Source of the DNA: Bugula neritina
Lineage: Eukaryota > Bryozoa > Gymnolaemata > Cheilostomatida > Bugulidae
NCBI GenBank assembly: GCA_964035545.1
Contig: OZ037766.1
Span: 6,427,722 to 6,487,721, forward strand
Reading direction: 5' to 3'
Length of the DNA stretch: 60,000 nt
Shown here: in pieces, positions 12,901 through 24,900 of the stretch
Layout of the letters: each line of letters begins with the position of its first letter
Position numbering within the stretch: position 1 is the stretch's first letter
Position numbers and translations under genes: made by a program
The notes under the pieces: generated by a model
What the model saw: the letters and a program-made list of their open reading frames with translations, nothing else
What the model was told of the DNA's origin: nothing
The model's database searches: none

Positions 12901-15900
12901 TGCTACTGGTAAGATATTTAATGGGTAAAATCAACTACATAAGAATTTAATCAAGAAAAATGTTTTAATAGTAAAGAGTTGGTAATTTAGCATGCAAGCA
13001 AGCCATAAATCTATAATTTTATTGTTATTAATTTGTGTGGTACATAGAAGTTACGGACATATTTTTTATTCAATGTAGTTTAATGTATAAATGCAATAAA
13101 ATATAAAAATAATTATCGAAATAAGAAATGTTGTCATGATGATAAGTTTTTTAATTAAAAACGGAAAAAATTATTTCCCAGACGGGGAATCGAACCCCGG
13201 CCACGGCGGTGAGAGCGCCGGATCCTAACCACTAGACCACCTGGGATCTGCTATATAGCTGCGTTAAACTGTATTTCATTATAAACTAAAAATATTGCAT
13301 TATATATTTCATATAAATATTTCATATATTTCACGAAATATTTCATTATCAACTTAAAATATTACTTGCAGCCTAATTTTTTCCGATTGCTTTGCATTTA
13401 AGCTTTTTAATCCTTAGAAGCAAGTATTTTAAAATTCAATTTTAATTTTGAAAACTCTTACTGAACTGAAAAACATTTTACCAACATATCATTTGAAAAT
13501 GAAACTTTAGGCTGTAGCTATTGTGCACACAATTCATGCCAGTTAGGCTATAAGCATGTGCAACTAGCTCCAACTAATGATAGTTAGGTTGTTTACTTCT
13601 TCTGCAGATGAGGACTCCTTCTCTCCAGGTAATGTCATAGAGTATTTTATCAAGAATCCCAGCTCATCAATAATTCACCAGTTGTTTAAAATCACTGGCA
13701 ACGGAGAGTTGCGTCTCAGAGCTACTCTGACTCAACAATCAGAATCAAGGTAGTTGTTTTCAAATACACTATAATATGCCTGTCAGCAAATTTCATATCT
13801 GAATTTGAGTATAAAATGGTAAAGAGTTGACAGTTTTTTGGTTAGCATGCGGTAGGCAATCAGCACAGAAAAGGTGTTGTATATAGTTCATTAAAACTCT
13901 AAATGAATATAATACCTATTATAAATATAGTTATACTCATTGATGCAAATACATAAAGTTATATGACTATGTTATTAGAAACATTTGTAAAGTTGAACAC
14001 TTGGTAAGAATAAAAAGAATGGTTTTTCATTTTGATAGCCCTGTCACTGTTGATATTGCAGTTACCAGGTATTGGTTGGGGTGCGTGATCAAGGCAGCCC
14101 ACCCAAGGAGTCTAGTCAGACCGCCATAGTAAACATAAATATTCTGTCTATCAGCAACTCGGCGCCTGTGTTTGTTGACTCGTATAGTGCTGAGCTCAAC
14201 TCTACCGTCCCGACTAATACATTAGTTGTGAGAGTTCAAGCTGTTGACTCAAATCCAAGTTCTGTTCTGACATACAGGATTGTTTGTAAGTTATTCTTTC
14301 ATATTTTGAAAATGAAGTTTTAGGCTGTAGCTATTGTGCACACAATTCATGCCAGTTTATTTTTTATTAAAAGTTGCTACATTTAAGTGTATAATAATAC
14401 TCAGGTGTTTTGGTGTGAATATAACAAATATTGATAATTTTATTGAAACCACTTGATATCTGTTTGTCTGATAATTGCAGCTACAGATAACTTGTCCACT
14501 TTCTTTAAAATGGATAGTAATAGTGGTCGTATTACTACTAATGGAACTCTATCCTCCTTTGATGAGAGCTCAGTTACACTATGGGTAGAGGCTAAAGATG
14601 AACAGGGAGCCATTGCTAATACTGTTGTTAGAATAACTGTCATCAGGTTAGTTGGTGTTTATAACTTCAGAAAAAAAAATTAAAAAAAGCTTTCCCAGAC
14701 GGGGAATCGAACCCCGGCCACGGCGGTGAGAGCGCCGGATCCTAACCACTAGACCACCTGGGAGTGCTGAGGGAACGTGCTAATATAAAGTATTTTATAA
14801 AGTACAGTATGTTTATATAGCCGTATCGTTACATTAGTTTAGTGTGTGATAATTTAGGCATTAATTGTTCAATTTGCTTTGAGCTGCCAATAGCAAAGTT
14901 TGTAATGCCGTGGAGAAGCTTGAAATCATTTTTCAGCTTTTCATAGATTTATCAAAGCCAAGTGACTTTTTTTCTCGGGTAAAACATGCATTTAAGACAA
15001 CTAATTAATTAAGTTAACTTCTGAACTAAGCACAGTGATTGGAACACAGCGCAGCAGTAATGAGCCAAAGTGTAACTTTGCTCATAATTTCACATTTGGA
15101 GTAAGCATGTTACACTGGTGCACTGTGATGTAATGCTCTATATAGCACGGCAATGAGCCGTAGCATGTAGTAATAGACTGAGTACCCCCTCAAACTAAGC
15201 AAAATATGCTCTTGTGGGGGGGGGGCTCTCACAGGTTGAGAAGCTGCAAATATAAGCAGTTTGTTTTTCTTAGTCGTTTATATTATATTTATTACTTATA
15301 TTTTTGAAATACTTTATGAAAATTGTTATAAAAATTCCATGATGTTGATGTACATATGTACAAATTTATAAATTTAACAACCAACTTAGCTTTTACTTAC
15401 AAATAATTGCCAACATGTACTCTTTTAGATAAATAATTTCTAATAATTGTTGATATTTTTATAGGAATCAGAACTGCCCTGTGTTTGAGAGAACGCGCTA
15501 TGTGGTTACTGTAAGGGAGACGATTCCCTTTGGAGAGACTATTCTGACAGTTACAGCCTCTGATGCTGACACCATTGATCTCTACAATCAGATAGACTAC
15601 TCGGTACTCCATCTTGTAAACTTATATAATATGACTTATATAACACAGTTTCCTCTGATTTTTCTCACATTGGTGAGCATAGTTATTTCCTTAAAGGTAC
15701 ATGATTTTATGGATAAAATAATTTTCAGATTGCTGGTGATGGTATTGCTGATGATTATTTCACTATTGATGAAGATGGACGAGTATCTATTAGACAGAGT
15801 TTACAGTTGGACACACAGAAGAGAACCATCTACAATGTACGTAATACAACCATCTATACTGTATGTTATACAACCATCTACAATGTACGTAATACAACCA

Positions 15901-18900
15901 TCTATACTGTACGTAATACAACCATCTATACTGTATGTTATAGTACAACCATCTATAGCACATGTAATGCTCTGTTATTGTTGGCGCGTCTAGTAAAGAA
16001 TATACATGAGTTTTTTAAATAAATTAATTTGCAAAATCAGATTTTTTTTTAACATTAAATGTAGAACTTTTGGAAGGTTTCGCTCTAAACATTTTTTGTA
16101 CCCAGATGAGTATTGAGTGTCAGCTCGACTAAGCCAAATTATATTATATTTTTATATTATGTTATATTATTTGTATATTATTAGCATTGCGCTTTCTCAT
16201 TTATTGATTGAAGTGTTTGAAAAATACTGAAGTTGTTTCTTTTCTAGTCACTGACTATCTAGTGCCCTTCTGGCCTGCATTAATGTTTATCTGTACTCAA
16301 AGCCTAAACAGACAACCATATCTATATATAATATATGTATTACATATTACATATTATATAATATATGCATTACAGCTGGTGATTGGAGCTAGAGATCGGG
16401 CTCCTATAAGATCATGTGAAGCCATCAACCAAGCAGAAGTAACTGTTAATGTCTACCGCAATCAACATGCTCCCGTCTTTATCAACGAGCCATATGAAGT
16501 TAACTTAGGTATGTTTTCACCACCCATCTTTGATTTCCTTTTCACTGTCATATAGTTACAGGAGTTATAAATGTTAAAACCTATTTCATGCTGCTACATT
16601 CTATTCTGTAACAAAAAGTTGAAATATTAGCATAAAGTGTACTTTTATGAAGTCTTGATGTAAAAGAATCACCTATGCACTAAATTCATAATACAACTTG
16701 CTGTTAACTCACTCACAGTGTCTGTTGTGTAGCTGTGTTCTATGTTGACCCCAGGGTTAGGGAGCTCCGTCAACAGCCCCGTTGTGACTGTAACAGCCAC
16801 TGATGCTGATACCCTATACTACAGGAACATCAAATACAGTTTAGTTGGGGATTCAACAGCCCTTAACTTTTTCAAGATTAATTCGGGTACCGGAGTTGTG
16901 TCCCTTAGCGCAGACATTACGGCACAGGAAGATGCTGTATATAGGTATGCATTGTGTCTTCGCACACACTACATAGCATATGAATTTATATTTAGGTTTG
17001 TTCTACACATATCGAGAATCAACAGCATAAATTTGGTTATCACTGTCTTGTAGATTAATACTGCAAGCCACAGACGATGGTATACCGGCACTATTAGATA
17101 CTACGGTGGCTACTGTAACAGTCAACAGGAACAACTTTGCTCCCAGATTCAATCCTTTAGACTATGGACCTATCAGGATACTTGAGACGGAGGTAATTAA
17201 ACTTCATTTGTATGTAAAACTAAATAATGTTTGGAAAGAATTTAGGCTAATGACTTGAATATATCACATGTGTTGCTCGGCTTTGTAGGCGATAGGCAAG
17301 AAGTTGGTGACTGTGGTAGCTACGGACAGAGATGGTGACCAGGTTCAATATAGAACGATAGGTGACGGTAATGCCCCGCAGTTCTTTCAAGTAAACTCAG
17401 TGACGGGAGATGTCTCTGCTGTCCAGGATCTGAGGCTAGATGACAGACTAACGTACACTGTAAGTAGCTGGTCCTTAGACTAAACACTGCAGCTGTAAAT
17501 GTTGCTTCGCATTTAGTGAAACTATTGACTTTCTAGCTGTTATGTGCCACTAGAGCAAATTTATTTATTGTTTGACTGGCTTTTAGTTTGAGTGCATTTG
17601 GTTACACCAGTCTATAATATGTTATAAACAAAAGTGTCTGTAACAATTTCTCTCTATTTGGATTCATGTCCATATTGGTGTCACTAGTAGCCTATGTATT
17701 GACAACTCCCACTTTCTAATTTATATAAGTTAACTTGCATGAGTGAATTTTTTGTTGAGTTTCAGCTGACTCCTGTCGTTCTAATATTTTTAGAACTAAT
17801 TTTACTGGTTTAGCCCCAAGGTTTTGCTACTCAAGGTTCCATGGATTTTTGCTTGACCTGAGTTTTTAATATTTGGGTGGTCCTAGGGTTTCATTTTAAT
17901 GCATGCAGACAAATTTTCATGCTAGAACAGTAGCTAGAACTATTGTTATATAAGTATAAGTCAGTACATACCTCAAATGTTGTTGTGGCCTATGGGTAGC
18001 ATAGGCCATGGTTTTCATTGCTGCTATAGGCATTTGTCATAGTGTCTAAACATACTTGTAGACAAGGTTAGCCAGAGTGTCTAGGTTATTCCATGAAAAA
18101 TAAATACTTTTTTTGAGCAAATCTGATGGTTTTCTGTAATAAATATTGATTGAAAGCTGAAAGCTGCAGTCAGGACAGCCTAACACATAATCAGATTATA
18201 TCATGTCATAGTATTATTGGTAGGAGAGTTCATCAATTTATGAAAAGTAAAGTCTAAATCACAATTTCGGTGATAGATTTTCAATAATACGAAGCATAGT
18301 GACACTAGTGGCTTGCAGTGTATTCTGCAGTATTGCAGCCAAATCTGATATTGATAGCTATTGTAAATTACAGCCAAATTGATTGAACCTAGTATTTCAT
18401 CATGCTTTGACAAGTAGGTAGCGTGGCCGAGCGGTCTAAGGCGCTGGTTTAAGGCACCAGTCTCTTCGGAGGCGTGGGTTCGAATCCCACCGCTGCCATA
18501 TCTTTTTCTTTACTTTTACATTGAAAGTGGCTGAAAACAATAATATTATATATAATGGGTGAGCCATTCAAATGTATAGAGTGAAATTATTTGGTAATTC
18601 TACGCAACAAGTGGAAACTGTTAATATTTCAGTAAATATGGTAGGTTTCATCACCAAATTTTTCATTCTTTTTATATACACTTTACATAGAAAATTTATT
18701 TAATATATAATTGTATGTGCAAAATTTCTTTAGATGCAAATTATGTGTTACTTTTATATAGCTGTAAATTTGTTTGTTAATATTGAATAAAGAGTCTCTT
18801 TCTTTTGACAGGTTAATTTGAATTAGATTGTTTGTGACTGACTGTAATATCAAATAACATAACATGCCTTAATAAGAAATCAAGAGCTTTTTTCCAAATT

Positions 18901-21900
18901 GCATTTGAGTTTTTTTCGTGAGAACATTATTAAAAGGTTGGTGGTAATTTTTATTTTACAGCTAAGGTTGATGGCATCTGATGTCGCATCATTTTCTCAG
19001 GACACAGCACAACCAGCCATAGTAACAATCACAGTAGCCAGAAATTTGTACAGCCCACGCTTCTTTGGTGCGAGACCGTACGTTGCCACTGTCAACGGTG
19101 ATGTCAGTATCAGTGAGGAAGTGATTAGAGTGTTTGCAAATGACTCTGACTCAGATGTGAGTATCAACTTGAGTTCAAATGTTTGTTGAGTAGATGCTTC
19201 AACCTTGAAGTTTTTACCCTCCTAGCTTGTTTCTTGTGACTTATTAAATTTGCCCAAGTCTCGTAGAGCTGGCAACTACTTATAATGAGAAATGAACAGT
19301 AATATATGAGTTGTTTTTCTTACTCTAGTCTCCATTCAACCAAGTCACATACACCATCATTGATGGCAGCGATAAATTCGCCATCAACACATTCGGGCAG
19401 ATTACGTTACGTCAAGTGCTGCCAGAAGGCCGATATACTGGACGGATAAGAGCAGCAGATGGCGGAGTGCCAAGTAAATCTACGGATGAAGTCTTTACAG
19501 TCATTGTGGGCAGTAGCAACACCACCCTGGAGTGTCCTGTATTTGCTTCAAGTTCTCGGACTAAATCCGTCACCATACTGGAAACACACGATCCTCAAGT
19601 ACATACAATATTTCTAGCATACTGGCTAACATTTGATATTAAAACGGGTGAATTCATCAGCAATGAGAAAAATGTACCTGCGCTGCAATCAACCATTTTT
19701 GATTTGCTATTCATTTCTTTGCCAGTTCTTAAAGCTGTCTAGTTTGTGTGCAGGTGCAGTCCATAGCACGAAACTTGCTCGTTATATCTATTGAATGTCA
19801 AGCTTGATGGAAATGATAAAACTCTAGCTGTATTTCCAGGCAGTGATTACAAGCATAGAGGCCGCACTTACCACATCCGGGAGTTTTGCATACAGAGTAA
19901 CGGCAGACAGTGTTGCTGTCACATACTTCTTTGTTGAAAGAGGAAATAATGGGGAGGGGCAGATTAAGTTGAAGCAGACAATAGCTGGGTTACGTCAGAA
20001 CTCTTACACACTTACCATTCATGCCGGTTCTCTCAGCTGTGATACACTCCAGGTAGCCCACTGCATCTCCTTTAGCTTTCATCTAGCAAGAGATTTTTAT
20101 AGTAACTAATCAGCACTATTTGATGTTATACTTAGTATTATCCACTGCACTGGTATTTTTTGTTATTGAAGGTTTATATTTCATTTATGTAACTAGAGGA
20201 CACAATTCTTAATCTAGTGGCGGTGGATTTCTTAGGTGTTTCAATGCTGCATTTGAATTCCTCTGTGTTCCTATGTAAATAACTAAATATCTGGAGTATA
20301 GAAAATTGTTTTTTATTATTGTAGATTCCAGCTGTTGTCACTGTGAATGTGGTGAGAAATCTGCACTCACCTGTGTTTGAGACTGTGTCTTATGACAAAT
20401 CTATTGGAAGTCTACTCGCTGTCAACAGCGTTATTGTCACACTTCGGGCTATCGATAATGATGTTGATCACTTTGGTATTGTTAAGGTATATAAAGTTAC
20501 TTTTGCTAGCTTTTGCACACAGTATAAAAGTGGTATAAAACTTATAATATTACCCACACAATCTATAACGCTCATTTCGTAAAGATTTTTTTAATTTATC
20601 GTATTTGTATTTTGAAAATATTACTTCCTGCATAAGTATAGGCAAGTAGGTTTTATGATTGTTTTAATCACATCATAAAGGAAACTTACACACCATTACT
20701 TTTAGCAGTTAAAGTTTTATGAGATTAAAATTACGGTTTATTTTTTTTTGTTATATGAAAACTGATTTTGTTCTATAGTATGAGTTGCTAGGAACTACAA
20801 ATGCTCTGGAATACTTCTCTGTGAACACCGAGAATGGAGAGATAACTCTGACAAAGTCCCTGGCTAATACTACATCCTCGACGTTCACACTAGTGGCAAG
20901 AGCTTATGACATGGGACAACCTGCTAAATATGATGTCATCACATTTACTTTCACTATGGAAGAGAACCTGTTCTCACCTGTCATAAGTCCACTCACATAT
21001 ACAGCCACCATTTATGAGACACATGATATAGGTACTTGCTACTGTACTTGTGGTGTGACTAATTTGGTAAATGAATTTTTTAAAACATTTACACTGTAAG
21101 GCTCTCAATATTTTTATGGGTAAAAACACGAGTATATGACGTATATTAGTGATTGCTGATGTCAGGAAGAGCATTTAATTCTAATAGTTTCTGTGCCTAT
21201 AACAAAAGTCCTCAAACCTTGTTTTCAGCATGGTGAGAGGTGTAGTCCTTAGCTTGCCTAACTTCTGGTCATCAGAAGTTTTCACAGAGATGAAGACTTT
21301 ACACATACATGAGTTTTTTTCTAGCTATGACTTGATTTCTTGTGAATCAGCTACTAGGAGAGTTCAAGTTCTACTCACTGAGAAGTCAATGATGTCCCAG
21401 ATAGAGCAGACAATTTCCCAATGTCAAATGTATTGCATATAATTACAGGAATACCTATAATACAAATAAGTGCAACGGACTCTGATAGTAAGGCTCCATA
21501 CAATAGGCTGACATACCATATCACTACTAGCTCTGCTCCTGGGATATTCACCATCAACAGCGACGGTCAGCTTAGTCTGCTGCAAGAAATATCAAACAGG
21601 TGAGTCGTAAGAACCACATTGTTGTCTTTCAATCACTTTTGATACTCATTTCAAGAGAGCAGCTCAATTAATCACCAAAACTATTATTCTTTCCTAAAAA
21701 TCTTGATTCAGCAATTTCTATATAACACGTTTATGTTTTATGCTAATAAATGCTATACTGCCATTAATGTCCATAATGCATGCAACATTCTTGTTTATGC
21801 TTATTGGCCAATATTTCCCATCTTGCAGCTCTCCAGATGAGTTCACTGTGAGGATAGTGGCGAGAGATCAGGGTCCCGTACCACGGGAATCTCAAGAGGC

Positions 21901-24900
21901 AACCGTCACGGTCTCAGTTACGAAGAACCGTTATGCTCCAGTGGCTCGTATTGAACCTTCCACAATTACTATCGGTAAGCAGTCTACAAAGTCAAAACAA
22001 CTTTTAGTAAAAGATATAATGATAACCTGTATTAAAGTCTCACGAGTTTTGTCAATTGTTCTCACTTGTTACTCAGTTTATGTTTATATTTTTAGTCTTG
22101 ACATAACATATATGTGAGTAGCTTATTTGAAATTGACAAATTTAAAGTTACTTAAGTTTGCTGTAAATTGTATTCCTTTATCAAGTTCAAATTTTATCAA
22201 AATTTAAATGCTTATGCGTGATATAGACATATCATGTACATCATACATGTTATCACAACTATTAACATCCAAGACTGTAGATTGTGTTTACACTGTATTT
22301 TGCAAAACCAATTATCAAATATATTTTACTATTAGATACTGGAGGTACGTAAACCCTGAAACATTTTTTCCTATTTCTGAATAGTTTTAATCAACCCTGA
22401 CCAAAATTATCTTTAAATAGTTAGTTTTCCTTTCATTTCTTTAACTAGAATACTAATTTTGTTTTATTCTTGCTGTAATGCATGATGACTATTTTGATTT
22501 AATTAAAGTTGATGATAGATGCTGTTTTCTTCTGCGTTAACAATTTAATTATGGCAAAACTCTCAAGTGGGACACAAAGCATAGAGCTGTGTCATAGCAA
22601 TATTTTGTAAACGAACTATTTACCTCAGACTATCTTCTCTATGCATGATTTCGCTTACTTATTCAACCTTTTTTCCAACTAAAATTAGGAAAACTTTAGC
22701 TACATTAATGAGCTCACACTAGGCTCTAGGGCCTAGGCTGTATTGTAAGGATCATATATGTATACATACTAATAAATCTACAGTTTGAAACTGCACATCT
22801 ACAAAGAATTGCCTGTTATAGATGGGAGTGTTACTGTTGGAAGTACAATAGCAAGAGTAGTCGCCACCGACAATGATCTCCCACCGTTCAACAGAATCCA
22901 GTACAGCCTGACAGGAGAGGATAGTGCCCCGGTGTTCTTTGATGTCGACTTCAATGGAAACATATTTGTGAAGAGTGCATTGTCAGCTGACACAAGCACT
23001 GAGTACAACCTGCGCCTAGTTGTCAGTGATTCTGGCAGACCACCCAAATCTTCAGTTGTCTCCGCTACAGTCCAGCTGACTAAAAATAGGTAATCAGTAG
23101 TGCAGTGTCCCTGATACTGAATTTATAATTAAAAGTTGTGTTCCCCCTCCCCCCCTTCCCCGAAGGTACATAATTATTTTAACCTTATTATATAAAGCAT
23201 TCTCATCAAAAGTTCGAAGTTTGATGCTACAAAAATCAGTAAGTACTGCAATTAGCATGAGGGTTTCTAATGCCCACATGGTAATAACATATTCAAGTTT
23301 ATAATCTCATAAGCAGCAATAAATCATTTTAATTTTTGCTTTACCATGATATTGTATAAAACTTAGTTAAATGACTAGCAATTAGAAGAAGCTCACTAGT
23401 GTCTTTAACCTCACATATGTGATAGTTCCATCTACTCAAGCCACTCTTACATATTTGAATTATTTTACAGGTATGCCCCTGTTATAACAGGCCCTTGGAG
23501 TGTCACCATCAATGAAAACCAAGCATTGGGTGAGCCTGTATTAACACTGACTGGCTACGACAATGACACAACGTCACCTCACAATCAGTTCACGTACGAG
23601 ACGACAGCTAGCAGCTTGCAGTGGTTTGACATCACTTCTGACGGTGCAGTTTATGTGAAAAGAGTAAGTGTAAATCAAAATAACTATAATTATATAGAGT
23701 CTACATAGATGATTTAGAGAGATTAATGTGTCCAAAGATTATTAACTTTCACTTTATTGAAATTCTAGAAGCTTTTATTTAATATTTTAATTTTAACCTT
23801 TGTATGCTACCTTTTTGCTGCTCTACTCATGTAGTGGTAACATGTGACATGTTTTAGTGGTGATGTACTGTTTATGATGCTTGTATTTTAGGATCTACGC
23901 CCAGGAACACGAAATGTGTACCGGTTTAACATTCAGGCGAAAGATCGTGGAACTCCGTCAAAATCCTCCGCAGTTGGGAGAGTTACTGTCAATGTGAACA
24001 GAAACAGCAATAGCCCCTTCTTTGTCAATACTCCGTATCTCAAGTCTTTAGACAGAAATACTTCTGCTGGTTTGTTTTTAGAATACACAACAGTTGATTT
24101 AAAATTATTATTTGTAGTAAAATTATTAATAAGCTGTAGAATTTTTAGAGTAATAAATTTGCTTTTTTTCTAATCATTTAAAGTAAAATTTTATTGAGCT
24201 ATATAACATGCCAACATCATTTTAGTCTCGATAGACTGTAGATGTGTTACTGGGAAAAGTATATTAAAATTTGTGGCTTAATAATGATATTTCACTTGAT
24301 TCTAAAAGCAAGAGTGATAATGAGTTTTCCAAAAAATCAAAAGCTAAAATTAGCATACAAAAAGGTTGCAAGGGGGCACTGGGAGTTGAACCCAGGGCCT
24401 ATCGGACTGCAGCCGATTGCTCTACCACTGAGCTATACCCCCTTGTGTTAGTATAAGAAATATATTTACTGTGCACTCATGTTATTATGAATAAAATGTT
24501 GGTAACGGCTTGCATTTTTGTATTGCCTAATCAAGGAAACTAGTGATTGCGATATCACCAGTTTTATTTGCAAGTTGTTGCAACAGCTAATTAATGGGAC
24601 AATTTTATATTATTGTCAATGCCAACTGAATTTATCAGTAATATGCTATAGCACAATAGCACAATAGCTAAAGCTATTTCTGCGTTGTATATACTAAATC
24701 CTGGAGTTTAAAACCTAATTTCCCTAATTCAGCTATATTCTGTAATGTTCATGCAGCTTTTTTTCCCACGTAATGTCTTGTTTTGACTAGTCTATAAAAA
24801 AGTGGAATTGAAACTAAAATACTTAAATTTTTTCCCCCGTCATGTTTTATATTACACTGTAGCTTGAGGAGCAAGTTGTACACAAAGTTCATCAGTATTG

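Noticed and set aside
15604-15618. Alternative longer exon 23 ending at a GTAAAC
   Set aside because: It is in frame but adds VLHL between YS and IAGDG, breaking the strand pattern seen in all other repeats.
15825-15947. CRISPR-like array
   Set aside because: Units are contiguous with no unique spacers, in animal DNA.
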